Below, piece after piece: positions 29,246 through 38,067 of a stretch of DNA of 64,000 nt; the stretch's first letter is position 1, and the number at the start of each line of letters is the position of its first letter. The translations under genes and the position numbers were made by a program. Origin of the DNA: Neobacillus mesonae (GTDB lineage: Bacteria > Bacillota > Bacilli > Bacillales > Cytobacillaceae); assembly GCF_001636315.1 (NCBI RefSeq), contig NZ_KV440949.1:2409203-2473202 (forward strand), in the 5' to 3' direction. The notes beneath the pieces are model-generated. The model was not told the origin of the DNA. It worked only from the letters and a program-made list of their open reading frames with translations, and ran no database searches.

Positions 29246-30541
29246 CTATTCTAAAAGGGCAAGTATTTGCTTTTTAATATCCTTCCCCGTTGATTCGTCG
29301 GCCAGAAAATCAGCAGGATAATAGAGTTTGTGGTCGGTTCTTCTTTTTCCTGAAATCGCATCGACAATCTCTGATTCTCTGGAAAGCTCCCGTAATTCCC
29401 CGTTTTTCATCAACAAATGGATTGGCAGCCGCTCTTCTTCCTCGCCCGGGCGGTAAAAGTCGTATGGTAAATCAGAGGAAGAATCCACCACCAAATAATA
29501 TTCAGGGTCAATCCCCGCCTTTAAAAACAGCACATTTAACTCGGCCAGCTTTTTGTATTCCTTGGCCGGGTCGAACTCGGCATACTTAAACAAATTCCGA
29601 TTGACAAAGCGGCGGCACAAATCGCTCAAAATCAGATCAGTCTCGTTCTGCCAGATTTGAAAATAAAACATGATAACCGCTTCATCTAACTTTAAATAGT
29701 CTTCTAATGTCACGTTTTCACAGAAAAATGAGGTAAAATGCTGCGGCTCGTGCTTGAAGGCATAGTTTTCCTTATATAACTGCTTCGCGCGGTGGAGAAT
29801 TTTCGTCAAAATCACCTCGGCGCTGCGGGAAACAGGATGGAAGTATACCTGCCAATACATTTGATAGCGGCTCATGATATAGTCCTCAACCGCGTGCATG
29901 CCGCTCTTTTTGATCACGACCTGCTCTTCCCGCGGGCGCATGACGCGCAAAATCCGCTCCATATCAAACTGGCCGTAGCTGACTCCAGTAAAATAAGCAT
30001 CACGCTGCAAATAATCCATCCGGTCGGCATCAATCTGGCTCGATATCATACTGACGACGATTTTTTTCTCCGACGTCTTGGCAATCACCTCGGCGACTTT
30101 TTCCGGAAAATCAGGTCCAACGTTCTTTAAGACTTTATTTACTTCGGTTTCCCCTAAAATAATCGCCCGTGTAAAATCTTCATGATCGAAATCGAACACT
30201 TTTTCAAATGCGTGGGAAAACGGCCCATGGCCTAGGTCATGAAGAAGGGCAGCACATAAGGTCAGCAGGCGGTCATCATTGTCCCATTCCGGCCTGCCGT
30301 CAAAAACATCGTCAATAATCCGGCGGACAATCTCATAGACGCCAAGAGAATGGTTAAAACGGCTGTGCTCTGCCCCGTGGAAGGTCAAAAAGGTCGTGCC
30401 AAGCTGCTTAATCCGTCTGAGGCGCTGAAACTCCTTCGTTCCGACTAAATCCCAAATCACCCGGTCACGCACATGAACATAGCGGTGCACCGGATCCTTA
30501 AACACTTTCTCTTCATTTAACTTCTCCGCCGAATAGGTCAT
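29246..30541 (-). CDS. ywfO: HD-domain phosphohydrolase YwfO
   Basis: 431 residues. The HD motifs are clear: RFNHSLGVYEIVRR, LLHDLGHGPFSHAFE and SSQIDADRMDYLQRD. The family includes dGTPase-like nucleotide triphosphohydrolases; YwfO hydrolyses dNTPs or (p)ppGpp-related compounds depending on the report, so the substrate is left open. The ATG at 30539-30541 (MTYSAEKLNEEKVFKDPVHRYVHV) follows AGGGAAG; the further 46 upstream codons are not used. Confidence 0.93.
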   Translation of the reverse strand: MTYSAEKLNEEKVFKDPVHRYVHVRDRVIWDLVGTKEFQRLRRIKQLGTTFLTFHGAEHSRFNHSLGVYEIVRRIIDDVFDGRPEWDNDDRLLTLCAALLHDLGHGPFSHAFEKVFDFDHEDFTRAIILGETEVNKVLKNVGPDFPEKVAEVIAKTSEKKIVVSMISSQIDADRMDYLQRDAYFTGVSYGQFDMERILRVMRPREEQVVIKKSGMHAVEDYIMSRYQMYWQVYFHPVSRSAEVILTKILHRAKQLYKENYAFKHEPQHFTSFFCENVTLEDYLKLDEAVIMFYFQIWQNETDLILSDLCRRFVNRNLFKYAEFDPAKEYKKLAELNVLFLKAGIDPEYYLVVDSSSDLPYDFYRPGEEEERLPIHLLMKNGELRELSRESEIVDAISGKRRTDHKLYYPADFLADESTGKDIKKQILALLE

Positions 30542-30664
30542 CCGCTTCCCTACTTCCCATTTACATTCCAAATAACAACCGAAAATCATTATTTCTATTA
30601 TATACCAAAAAAGAACAAAATTCCGCAGGATTTTTCGACAATTGGTGTCACTGCATTCAATCGT

Positions 30665-30707
30665 GGTGTCAGGCACCATGTGAATTTTTCACATGGTGCC
30701 TGACACC
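30665..30707. repeat. 43-bp perfect palindrome (GGTGTCAGGCACCATGTGAA ...)
   Basis: The 13-bp core, CATGTGAA, a short T-rich centre and the exact inverted copy. The same element with AAAAA at the centre is at 33127-33169, and a shortened form is at 49220-49255. It lies between ywfO and the DUF1450 gene. Confidence 0.92.
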
Positions 30708-30727
30708 AACGACTACACAAAAAAGAA

Positions 30728-30764
30728 AAATCACCTTTGTCCATTTGAGCAGCAAAGGTGATTT
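30728..30764 (-). terminator. Terminator of the DUF1450 gene
   Basis: AAATCACCTTTG and CAAAGGTGATTT, a perfect 12-bp stem, followed by TTCTTTTTTG on the minus strand. Confidence 0.9.
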
Positions 30765-30772
30765 ATTCTTTT

Positions 30773-30994
30773 TTATTTTATCTTTTTGTTTACTTTTTCC
30801 ATTAATTCCTCTTCTGTCAGTGCGGCGACTGGGCGGTTGTTGACGAAGGCGAAGGTCTTTTTCCGGCCGGGCCCGCAATATGATTGGCAGCCGATTTTGA
30901 TTTCGGCATCCGGATCAGCTTCTTTCAAACGAGGGATTAATGTCTTCAAATTCACGGCTTGGCAATCATCACAAACGCGAAATTCATTAGCCAC
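30773..30994 (-). CDS. DUF1450 family small thioredoxin-like protein
   Basis: 73 residues starting with GTG. The pattern CDDCQAVN near the N-terminus and [19 protein letters not shown] is that of DUF1450 (YuzB-like), a small ferredoxin/thioredoxin-fold family with conserved cysteines. The function is unknown, possibly redox. The start codon is preceded by a weak GGAAA and a more distant AAAGGG. Confidence 0.85.
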   Translation of the reverse strand: MANEFRVCDDCQAVNLKTLIPRLKEADPDAEIKIGCQSYCGPGRKKTFAFVNNRPVAALTEEELMEKVNKKIK

Positions 30995-31386
30995 TTTCCG
31001 ACAACCCTTTCTTCAAACGCTTTTCTTAACAATCTATAACATTATTTTACCCAACCGGCAGCATAGAATTTCACCGGTTGGCAAACAATAGAACAATAAT
31101 CACGATCATCCATTTTACTCCTAACGTATTTTACAGTTTCTTACCGCCCATTGCAAGCCGCAATCGTCATCCTCCATCCCCTTAACCCGCAGAATTCCAA
31201 CAGGACCAGCCAATCATCCGAAGGGAACAATTTTTACCAAAGAAAATAGCTATTTAAAAAATCTATTATCCTTTTAACCATTTTGGTATAAACCGTGAAA
31301 AACTTGTCCATCATATGACTAGAACTTTTAAACTATAGCCAATATAGGGCTAGTATTCATGAAAAAAATTTAGGGAGTTGAAACAG
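30995..31386. other. Divergent intergenic region before rsfA
   Basis: 392 bp without a gene. The only structure I see is an inverted repeat TAGCC-N7-GGCTA (31336-31352) 34 bp before rsfA, which could be an operator or part of a sporulation promoter. No sigma-F consensus could be fixed. Confidence 0.4.
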
Positions 31387-32154
31387 ATGAAAGTTCGTCA
31401 AGATGCATGGACAGATGAAAATGATTTGCTTTTGGCTGAAACGGTCCTCAGGCATGTAAGAGAGGGAAGCACCCAGCTGAACGCATTTGAAGAAGTAGGT
31501 GACAAGCTGAACAGAACCTCCGCGGCTTGCGGCTTCAGATGGAATGCCGTTGTCCGCCACCGCTATGAAAAAGCCTTGGCCCTAGCGAAAAAACAACGCA
31601 AGCAAAGGCAAAGAATCTTAGGTAAAGACCAAGGCGGCAAGAAAAAACTGCTCTACAGCCCGCCGGTCGGTTCTCCTGAAGAACTGGATACACTGCCGGT
31701 TGCTGCGGAGGTCCCGGTAACCATTCCGGAAATGCCTATAGCGGATGTACCAGCTTCTGAGGTTCAGAATTTAACCGCAGAAATGGCGATGGAAACATAC
31801 GTCAAGCCGCAGCCGCAAGTCTATACACAGCAGGCTCCAGCAACAGGACTGACGCTTGATTCCGTAATTAATTTCTTGCAAAACTTTAAACATTCCAATC
31901 TGCAAAATGAAGCATTAAAAAGTGAGAATGAAAGATTGAAGCGGGAAATGGCCGAATTGAAGCGGCAAAATGACGAATTGAACAACAAGCTTAGAGGCCT
32001 TGAGGAAAATTCGGAAACGATGCAGGAAGACTACGAAACATTGATGAAGATTATGAATCGCGCCCGCAAGCTGGTGTTATTTGAAGAGGAAGAAAGACCC
32101 GCTACCAAATTCAAAATGGACCGAAATGGAAACTTAGAAAAAGTAGCGGAATAG
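31387..32154 (+). CDS. rsfA: Prespore-specific transcriptional regulator RsfA
   Basis: 255 residues. The N-terminal Myb/SANT-like DNA-binding domain ([22 protein letters not shown] ... [17 protein letters not shown], about 1-65) is followed by a basic stretch, a linker and a coiled coil (about 170-230, [18 protein letters not shown]). RsfA acts in the forespore on sigma-F genes in B. subtilis (ywfN). The ATG at 31387 lies nine bases after AGGGAG; the TTG at 31378 overlaps that site. It is convergent with lipL. Confidence 0.93.
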   Translation: MKVRQDAWTDENDLLLAETVLRHVREGSTQLNAFEEVGDKLNRTSAACGFRWNAVVRHRYEKALALAKKQRKQRQRILGKDQGGKKKLLYSPPVGSPEELDTLPVAAEVPVTIPEMPIADVPASEVQNLTAEMAMETYVKPQPQVYTQQAPATGLTLDSVINFLQNFKHSNLQNEALKSENERLKREMAELKRQNDELNNKLRGLEENSETMQEDYETLMKIMNRARKLVLFEEEERPATKFKMDRNGNLEKVAE

Positions 32155-32206
32155 TTTCTAAACAAAAGTTTAGGGAGAAGAGAACTTGCGCAGCAGCTCT
32201 TTTTAA

Positions 32207-32261
32207 AAAAAGAGAGGCCGACTCGGGATAAGGTGTTTACCCCTGCGAGTCAGCCTCTTTT
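32207..32261. terminator. Bidirectional terminator between rsfA and lipL
   Basis: AAAAAGAGAGGC-GACTCG pairs with CGAGTC-GCCTCTTTTT. The left arm of the stem, read leftward, includes the last codons of lipL (EADSQG and stop), so the terminator overlaps that gene's end. Confidence 0.88.
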
Positions 32262-33091
32262 TGCATTTCCAAAAACGCAACATTCCGGTCAACAATCCGT
32301 TCCACGTACCCAGGCAGAAGCTCGAGTTCATACTCATTTAACGGCCCGGCATAAAGCAGGCCGCTGTGCTGCTTTAACTGGTTTAATAGACGCTGCATCA
32401 CATTGCCTATGGAAAAATCACAGCCGTACAGCTCTGACAAGGACGCCATCACTTCCGGAACAATCATCGGATAGACAAACTTTGTCTCGTCGTTCCGTTT
32501 CGCTCTCGAGTAAAATTCACGTACAATCTCAGCCCGCTGGGAACCGCTGCCGTTCACACACAAATAAATCTGAACCGCCACGCCCCTTCGCAGCCGCCTT
32601 TGCGAGATTCCGGCAAATTTTTTCCCATGAATGCTAAGATCATAGCTTCCGGGACAATAGGAGCCGGTAATTTCACGGGCTTCAATGGTCTCAGGGAAAT
32701 CGGCAAACATCCTCTGAATCAACGCCCACATCGTATCATAGCCGCGGTTGATATCAATCCCTTTGTCACTTTCCGGAAAAATAAGCGAAATATTGAGGAC
32801 CCCCTGATCAAGGACAACGGCCAAGCCCCCGGAATTTCGGACAATCACCTGATAACCCTGTTCATTTAAAAATTGAATCCCCTCTTGCAAATAGGGCAGC
32901 TTCGTATCCTGAATCCCCAGCACAATCGTATCGTGATGCACCCAAGTGCGCGCAGTGGAAGGCGCCTTCCCAGCCCCAACCGAAGCACACAGCGTATCAT
33001 CATAACCAAACGACTCCAGCGCCAAAAACTGCCGACCAGCCGAAGACTGATCAATCACCCGCCATTCCGCCTGACGCAACAAACCTTCCAT
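32237..33091 (-). CDS. lipL: Octanoyl-[GcvH]:protein N-octanoyltransferase LipL
   Basis: 284 residues of the lipoate ligase/transferase fold. The substrate-binding [16 protein letters not shown] and the catalytic cysteine in [13 protein letters not shown] (Cys146) followed by [11 protein letters not shown] are typical of LipL, which moves octanoyl from GcvH to E2 subunits of 2-oxoacid dehydrogenases. It is beside pta, as in B. subtilis (ywfL). Start [10 protein letters not shown] with GGGAGTTACC upstream. Confidence 0.94.
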   Translation of the reverse strand: MEGLLRQAEWRVIDQSSAGRQFLALESFGYDDTLCASVGAGKAPSTARTWVHHDTIVLGIQDTKLPYLQEGIQFLNEQGYQVIVRNSGGLAVVLDQGVLNISLIFPESDKGIDINRGYDTMWALIQRMFADFPETIEAREITGSYCPGSYDLSIHGKKFAGISQRRLRRGVAVQIYLCVNGSGSQRAEIVREFYSRAKRNDETKFVYPMIVPEVMASLSELYGCDFSIGNVMQRLLNQLKQHSGLLYAGPLNEYELELLPGYVERIVDRNVAFLEMQKEADSQG

Positions 33092-33126
33092 AATGGTAAC
33101 TCCCTTAATGTTTTACAGTTGAGTTG

Positions 33127-33169
33127 GGTGTCAGGCACCATGTGAAAAATTCACATGGTGCCTGACACC
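33127..33169. repeat. 43-bp perfect palindrome, second copy
   Basis: Same element as at 30665 with its centre read on the other strand (GAAAAATTC), located 8 bp past the pta stop and just before the lipL start. It may form a 3' hairpin on pta mRNA but has no U-run. Confidence 0.92.
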
Positions 33170-33176
33170 CTTTATA

Positions 33177-34148
33177 TTATAACCCCTGCGCTGCTGTAAT
33201 GAGCGCGAGTTTGTAGACGTCTTCTTCGTTGCAGCCGCGGGAGAGGTCGTTTACGGGGCGGTTTAAGCCCTGCAGGATTGGCCCGACTGCTTCGAAGCCG
33301 CCTAGGCGCTGGGCTATTTTGTAGCCAATGTTGCCCGCTTCCAGGCTTGGGAAAATAAATACATTGGCATCGCCTTGGAGCACGGAATCCGGCGCCTTGC
33401 TTTTCGCAACGGACGGAACGAACGCGGCATCAAATTGAAATTCACCATCTAAAACAACCGATGGATCACGGCGCTTTGCTTCGGCAACAGCTGCGACCAC
33501 CCGCTCCGTTTCCTCTGATTTTGCCGAACCCTTTGTGGAAAAGCTTAACATTGCCACGCGCGGCTCGATATCAAATGTCTCCGCTGTCTTCGCGCTCTCT
33601 ATTGCAATCTCCGCTAAATCATTGCTGTCCGGCGCAATATTAATCGCACAGTCGGCAAAAACATATTTCTCATCATCGCGCACCATAATAAACACACCTG
33701 ACGTTTTCTTGACGCCTTCCTTTGTCTTGATGATCTGCAGTGCAGGACGGACAGTATCTGCCGTCGAATGGGTCGCCCCGCTGACCAACCCGTCCGCTTT
33801 ATTTAAATATACAAGCATCGTGCCAAAGTAGTTAACATCTAGTAAAATCTTGCGGGCATCCTCTTCGGTTGCCTTCCCTTTGCGGCGCTCAACAAACGCA
33901 GCGACAAGCTCGTCCATTCCCGCATAGTTAGAAGGGTCGTAAATTTCAACCGCCTCCAGCGATACGCCCAGCTCACTTGCCTTAGCCTGCACCTGTTCAA
34001 TGTTGCCAAGCAGAATCGGCGTCAGCAGTTTTTCCTCTGCCAAACGGCCCGCTGCCCTTAAGATCCGTTCATCCAAGCTCTCCGGAAAAACTATTTTCAT
34101 TTCTCGTTCGGAAATCTTACTTTTCAATCCTGTAAATAAATCGCTCAC
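33177..34148 (-). CDS. pta: Phosphate acetyltransferase
   Basis: 323 residues, converts acetyl-CoA and phosphate to acetyl phosphate for overflow metabolism. Motifs include VFPESLDERILRAA, SGATHSTADTVRPALQIIKT and GPILQGLNRPVNDLSRGCNEEDVYKLA. Translation starts at GTG (34146-34148; MSDLFTGLKSKISE) with AGGAGG seven bases upstream; the ATG of the longer frame lies before the Shine-Dalgarno. The upstream cre site implies activation by CcpA during growth on sugars. Confidence 0.96.
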   Translation of the reverse strand: MSDLFTGLKSKISEREMKIVFPESLDERILRAAGRLAEEKLLTPILLGNIEQVQAKASELGVSLEAVEIYDPSNYAGMDELVAAFVERRKGKATEEDARKILLDVNYFGTMLVYLNKADGLVSGATHSTADTVRPALQIIKTKEGVKKTSGVFIMVRDDEKYVFADCAINIAPDSNDLAEIAIESAKTAETFDIEPRVAMLSFSTKGSAKSEETERVVAAVAEAKRRDPSVVLDGEFQFDAAFVPSVAKSKAPDSVLQGDANVFIFPSLEAGNIGYKIAQRLGGFEAVGPILQGLNRPVNDLSRGCNEEDVYKLALITAAQGL

Positions 34149-34180
34149 AACAAAACCTCCTATAATCATACTCTACCTTT

Positions 34181-34237
34181 AGCATACTTGACCAAGGCGG
34201 ATTTTCAAACTATGTACATCACAGATTGCGCTTTCAA
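34181..34237 (-). promoter_or_regulatory. pta promoter with CcpA cre site
   Basis: On the minus strand TTGAAA (34203-34208), 16 bp, TATGCT (34181-34186). Upstream, TTGAAAGCGCAATCT (34223-34237) fits the cre consensus WTGNAANCGNWNNCW at every fixed position. It is centred about 56 bp before the expected start point, the place from which CcpA activates pta in B. subtilis. Confidence 0.8.
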
Positions 34238-34342
34238 ACGGAAATTTTTTTAATATGCCCTGCTTTTTACTATCTGCTTCATTTTATGAAAATATCCAAC
34301 AAGATAATGCAGGTTTTATACGGGCATGTCTTGGTCAAACTA

Positions 34343-34351
34343 TGTTATAGT
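34343..34351 (+). promoter_or_regulatory. Likely extended -10 promoter of hemQ
   Basis: TGTTATAGT, an extended -10 (TGN-TATAGT), 44 bp before the hemQ start. No good -35 at the standard distance. Confidence 0.45.
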
Positions 34352-34394
34352 AGGGGTGGTTCTAAGAACAATGATGATGTAGGAGTGATGATCA

Positions 34395-35141
34395 ATGAAC
34401 GAAGCAGCACAAACGCTTGATGGCTGGTATTGCCTGCACGATTTCCGCAGCATCGATTGGACAGTTTGGAAGATGCTTTCCAGTGATGAGCGCCAAACGG
34501 CAATCCACGAGTTTTTAAGTCTAGTTGAAAAATGGAATAAAACTCAAGAACGTAAAGAAGGCAGCCACGCATTATATACAATTGTTGGTCAAAAGGCTGA
34601 TTTTATGATGATGATCCTTCGTCCAACAATGGAAGAGCTCAATGAAATTGAAACCGAATTCAATAAAACCAAATTAGCAGAATACACCATTCCTGCTTTT
34701 TCTTATGTATCCGTAGTAGAGCTCAGCAACTATATTCCATCTGACGGCGGGGACCCATACCAAAATCCATACGTTCAAGGCCGTCTTTACCCAATCCTGC
34801 CTAAAGCGAAGCATGTCTGCTTCTATCCAATGGACAAGCGCCGCCAAGGCAATGACAACTGGTACATGCTGCCGATGGAAGACCGTCGTAATTTAATGAA
34901 GAGCCACGGCATGATCGGCCGCCAATATGCCGGTAAAGTTAAGCAAATCATTACCGGCTCTGTCGGCTTCGACGATTACGAGTGGGGTGTTACCTTATTC
35001 GCCGACGAGGTCCTGCAGTTCAAAAAGCTTGTTTATGAAATGCGTTTTGATGAAGTCAGCGCCCGCTACGGCGAATTCGGAGCATTCTTTGTCGGAAATA
35101 TTTTAGAGGAAGAACGCGTAGCCAGCTTTCTTCATGTTTAA
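34395..35141 (+). CDS. hemQ: Coproheme decarboxylase HemQ
   Basis: 248 residues, chlorite-dismutase fold. It decarboxylates coproheme to heme b, the last step of the Gram-positive haem pathway. The catalytic Tyr144 (CFYPMDKRR) and the axial ligand His171 ([12 protein letters not shown]) are in place, and [17 protein letters not shown] is typical. Start [18 protein letters not shown] with AGGAGTG upstream. Corresponds to ywfI and is divergent from pta. Confidence 0.96.
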   Translation: MNEAAQTLDGWYCLHDFRSIDWTVWKMLSSDERQTAIHEFLSLVEKWNKTQERKEGSHALYTIVGQKADFMMMILRPTMEELNEIETEFNKTKLAEYTIPAFSYVSVVELSNYIPSDGGDPYQNPYVQGRLYPILPKAKHVCFYPMDKRRQGNDNWYMLPMEDRRNLMKSHGMIGRQYAGKVKQIITGSVGFDDYEWGVTLFADEVLQFKKLVYEMRFDEVSARYGEFGAFFVGNILEEERVASFLHV

Positions 35142-35150
35142 CTAACAAAG

Positions 35151-35178
35151 GCTCTCAGCTGCTGCTGGGAGCTTTTTT
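35151..35178 (+). terminator. Terminator of hemQ
   Basis: GCTCTCAGC pairs with GCTGGGAGC, followed by six T. Confidence 0.88.
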
Positions 35179-35199
35179 ATTTTCCCGCCACATCCTCAA

Positions 35200-35230
35200 G
35201 TCATATATCCTCATTTTATCTCATACTATT
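35200..35230 (+). promoter_or_regulatory. Candidate sigma-E promoter of gerQ
   Basis: GTCATAT (35200-35206), 15 bp, CATACTATT (35222-35230) resembles the sigma-E consensus (KMATATT-N13-15-CATACAMT). It would leave a leader of about 140 bases. gerQ is sigma-E dependent in B. subtilis. Confidence 0.5.
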
Positions 35231-35375
35231 AAACAGTGAGTGTATAAGCTAAGCCCCGAAAAGCCAGACCCTTATAGAAAAAAATAATTCCTGCCCTTAT
35301 ACGTACCTAATTTGGGGTTTATGGAGTATGAATACAATGTTGGCCAATGATTATTTTTTAATAGGAGGGAAAAAG

Positions 35376-35834
35376 ATGTCATATTATAATCCTCAAGGGT
35401 ACCAGCCTTATACTGGTGCAGCCGGGCAGCAGGGAGCACAGCCGATGGCGGGAGGTCAGGCGTTCCAACCGACGCAGCAGCAATTTCCACCGCCAAGCAC
35501 CGGCGTTGTGCCTAGACCGCCATCGGGAGCTCCGTCCATACCAGGCATGCTGCCAATTGAGCAGTCATACATTGAAAACATTTTACGTTTGAACAAAGGA
35601 AAATTAGTCAGTGTGTTTGCCACCTTTGAAGGCAATACACAATGGAATGCCAAGGAATTCAAAGGGATTATCGAGGCTGCCGGAAGAGACCATGTTATTT
35701 TAAGTGATCCGCAAGTCGGCACCCGCTATCTCATCCCAATGGTAGCGGTCGACTACATCACCTTTGCCGAGGAAATCGAGTATGATTATCCATTCGGCGG
35801 CGGTCCTCAGTTAGGTACTTTTCCACCACGTTAA
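35376..35834 (+). CDS. gerQ: Spore coat protein GerQ
   Basis: 152 residues. The N-terminal 60 residues are rich in Gln, Gly, Pro and Tyr (low complexity); the C-terminal domain has SYIENILRLNKGKLVSVFATFEG and YLIPMVAVDYITFAEE. GerQ (YwdL) is needed to localise the cortex lytic enzyme CwlJ and is cross-linked into the coat by transglutaminase, which fits the Gln-rich tail. ATG at 35376 follows AGGAGGG; the 16 upstream codons are not used. Confidence 0.92.
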   Translation: MSYYNPQGYQPYTGAAGQQGAQPMAGGQAFQPTQQQFPPPSTGVVPRPPSGAPSIPGMLPIEQSYIENILRLNKGKLVSVFATFEGNTQWNAKEFKGIIEAAGRDHVILSDPQVGTRYLIPMVAVDYITFAEEIEYDYPFGGGPQLGTFPPR

Positions 35835-35836
35835 TA

Positions 35837-35877
35837 AAAAAGGCATTGGAGCTATTTTTAAAGCCCAATGCCTTTTT
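35837..35877 (+). terminator. Terminator of gerQ
   Basis: AAAAAGGCATTGG pairs with CCAATGCCTTTTT; it also suits the convergent ywdK. Confidence 0.9.
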
Positions 35878-35884
35878 CCATCTG

Positions 35885-36259
35885 TTAAAAATGTTTCACC
35901 GCACCGACAATCAACAAAATCCATGCTGCTAAGAAACAAACCCCGCCAATCGGCGTAATTGCTCCTAATGGCCCGATTTTTGTTAGGCTCAGCAAGTACA
36001 AGCTGCCGCTAAACAAAACAATCCCAATCAGCATCAACCAGCCCGACCAAGAAAACAATGAGCTTGTTGCGGCCTTTCCAAGCAACAGAGCAATCACCAA
36101 TAGTCCCGTCGCATGAAACATCTGATACTGCACACCAGTCTTCCAAATCTCCAAATAATGCGCATCCAGCCTATCCTTCAACCCATGCGCCCCAAAAGCC
36201 CCAAGCGCCACCGCCAAAAACGCATTAACCGCACCAATCACAATAAACGTCTTCATCAT
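35885..36259 (-). CDS. ywdK: DUF423 membrane protein YwdK
   Basis: 124 residues with four predicted membrane helices. GAVNAFLAVALGAFGAHGLKDRL at the N-terminus and GPLGAITPIGGVCFLAAWI are the DUF423 signatures. The function is unknown. ATG with GGGAGG seven bases upstream. Between this gene and ywdI a half-element GGGGACAGTTCTCGTGCCC (36284-36302) resembles another common Bacillus intergenic repeat. Confidence 0.9.
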   Translation of the reverse strand: MMKTFIVIGAVNAFLAVALGAFGAHGLKDRLDAHYLEIWKTGVQYQMFHATGLLVIALLLGKAATSSLFSWSGWLMLIGIVLFSGSLYLLSLTKIGPLGAITPIGGVCFLAAWILLIVGAVKHF

Positions 36260-36377
36260 TCACTTTCCTCCCATTAATGAAGCATGGGGACAGTTCTCGT
36301 GCCCTAACGCGCAGAAGCCCTTTTTGCGGCCAAAATCACTATATCCGCCTTTCCTGCGCCCAGCCGAAACTTGCACC

Positions 36378-36686
36378 TTAAAAATCAAACAACGAATCCC
36401 CGTTTGCTTCATCATCTAGTTCCAGTTTTTTCGGCTGAAAGGTGGATACCGGCTGTGATATAGGTATAGATACCCCCTGCTGCTGTACCGCAACAGGCAC
36501 CTGCCGGCTAATGACCGGTTCATTCCATGATTCCGCCGTCTTCAACTGGTTTTCTTCAAGTATCAACTCGCATAATATTTTAATAGAGTGAACTCTTTCT
36601 CGCAAGCTTTCCTGCTTGGGAGCCGCCTTTGCCTGGTTTAATTCCTCTTCCATCTTCGCCAACAGCTTTTGCACCGAAATATTCAC
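36378..36686 (-). CDS. ywdI: YwdI family protein
   Basis: 102 residues from GTG. The N-terminal helical part ISVQKLLAKMEEELNQ...RERVHSIKILCELIL is the YwdI family signature; the C-terminal half is Gln/Pro/Val-rich and probably disordered. The function is unknown. The GTG at 36684-36686 has AGGTGG five bases upstream, while the in-frame ATG at 36702-36704 has none, so GTG is preferred. Confidence 0.85.
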   Translation of the reverse strand: MNISVQKLLAKMEEELNQAKAAPKQESLRERVHSIKILCELILEENQLKTAESWNEPVISRQVPVAVQQQGVSIPISQPVSTFQPKKLELDDEANGDSLFDF

Positions 36687-36776
36687 AAACGCCACCTCTG
36701 CCATTCAATCTCGTCTCTATTCTACATGAGTATCGTCGTTTTTTCGAAAAATTAGACCCCTCGACATGTTTCCGCA

Positions 36777-36792
36777 TGTTTCACGTGGAACA
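36777..36792. promoter_or_regulatory. parS chromosome-partition site
   Basis: TGTTTCACGTGGAACA; its reverse complement TGTTCCACGTGAAACA matches the bacterial parS consensus TGTTNCACGTGAAACA at all fixed positions. ParB (Spo0J) loads here to organise and segregate the origin region. It lies in the 205-bp gap between ywdI and moeB, outside coding sequence. Confidence 0.9.
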
Positions 36793-36860
36793 TGTCGGAA
36801 TTTGGAAAAAGTATTCCCAAACTATTAGTTCCAGATTTAGCGTTGGATTTTAAGCCTAAA

Positions 36861-36887
36861 AAACCCGTACCTTAAAAGTACGAGTTT
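36861..36887 (-). terminator. Terminator of the moa/moe operon
   Basis: AAACTCGTAC pairs with GTACGGGTTT, followed by TTTTAGG on the minus strand, 5 bp after the moeB stop. Confidence 0.82.
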
Positions 36888-36891
36888 ATTA

Positions 36892-37911
36892 TCATCCCAT
36901 AATCCGCTGATAAATCGTCTTGGCATGTGTTAAATCCTTTGTTCCATGAATAAGGGCGCGGCCGTCTTGAAAAATAACCATCCGCTCTCCGCCCATTTCA
37001 ACCGACAGCAAATACGGGTTTCCTTTTACCTTATAGCCAAGTGAGCATAGCTGGGCAGAAAGCTGCTCTAAGGAAATCTCCCCTGCCTTTGCGGGACGGA
37101 TCTGCACAGTATCCCTGCCGCAAAGCACTGTTGTCTTTGTCATATTCTCACGGTCCAAATATGGATATGTCCGCTCCTCACCGCAGGACAAACAGCCGGC
37201 AAACTTAGCCTTCGACATTTTCATGCTTGAGTATTGATTGCGCCACAAGTCAAAGCTGACAAACGAAGTCCGGACAGCCTCCCAATCCTCTACAAGCATC
37301 TTCAACGCTTCGGCTGTCTGGTGGGAAATCACCATTTGCACCGTCGGCGAAATAATTCCGCCGGTATCGCAGGTCATCCCTTGCAGCGGAATTGTGCGGA
37401 GCAAACAATTTAGACATGGTGTTTTTCCCGGTATAATCGAAAAACTCATCCCGAAGCTGCCGACACACGCCCCGTAAATCCACGGAACATTATATTTTTG
37501 GGCAGCATCATTCATTGCCATCCGTGTTTCAAAATTATCAGTGGCATCGATCATGACGTTTACATCAGGGACCAGCTCTTCCAGCATTTCTGGTGTTGCG
37601 TCGCCAATGATTGCGCGTACTTCCACGTCCGAATTAATCGCCTTTAGCCGTTTTTCTGCTGCCGCTGCTTTGGGAAGTTTTTCAGCCACATCCTCTTCGG
37701 TATACAGCTGCTGGCGCTGCAGATTGCTTGCCTCTACATAATCGCGGTCCACAATCGTGATTTTGCCGACTCCCGCGCGTGCGAGGATTTCAGCATTTCC
37801 CGATCCCAGTGCGCCGGCGCCGATGATAAGGACATGCTTGCGGCTTATTTTCTCTTGGCCTTCTTTCCCAATCCCGGGGAAGAGCACTTGCCGTGAATAG
37901 CGTTCGTTCAT
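36892..37911 (-). CDS. moeB: Molybdopterin-synthase adenylyltransferase (MoeB/ThiF family)
   Basis: 339 residues. The E1-like fold is shown by RYSRQVLFPGIGKEGQEK, the ATP-binding IIGAGALGSGNAEIL, IDATDNFETR and two CxxC zinc pairs (CLNC and CLSC). It activates the C-terminal Gly-Gly of MoaD (or ThiS) as an adenylate. It has an extra C-terminal domain (about 255-339) as in other Bacillus members. As the last gene of the leftward moa/moe set beside moaD, MoaD is the likely partner. RBS AAAGGGGG. Confidence 0.93.
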   Translation of the reverse strand: MNERYSRQVLFPGIGKEGQEKISRKHVLIIGAGALGSGNAEILARAGVGKITIVDRDYVEASNLQRQQLYTEEDVAEKLPKAAAAEKRLKAINSDVEVRAIIGDATPEMLEELVPDVNVMIDATDNFETRMAMNDAAQKYNVPWIYGACVGSFGMSFSIIPGKTPCLNCLLRTIPLQGMTCDTGGIISPTVQMVISHQTAEALKMLVEDWEAVRTSFVSFDLWRNQYSSMKMSKAKFAGCLSCGEERTYPYLDRENMTKTTVLCGRDTVQIRPAKAGEISLEQLSAQLCSLGYKVKGNPYLLSVEMGGERMVIFQDGRALIHGTKDLTHAKTIYQRIMG

Positions 37912-37991
37912 TTTTTATCCCCCTTTTGAAAGGAAAACTCGCCGGGTTGGCGAGCTTTTAAGAAGTTTTCTATTTATTGGCGTCTTTTATA

Positions 37992-38041
37992 TTAGCGGAT
38001 TTTTCTCTTTTATTAGCGAATTTCTCTGTTATATTAGCGAT
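37992..38041. repeat. 21-bp-period word array I (TATTAGCGAA)
   Basis: Three copies of TTAGCG at 37992, 38013 and 38034, exactly 21 bp apart, between moaD and moeB. The word is the reverse complement of array G's. Confidence 0.88.
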
Positions 38042-38067
38042 TCGCCAACGTTAGCCGCACAAACTCC

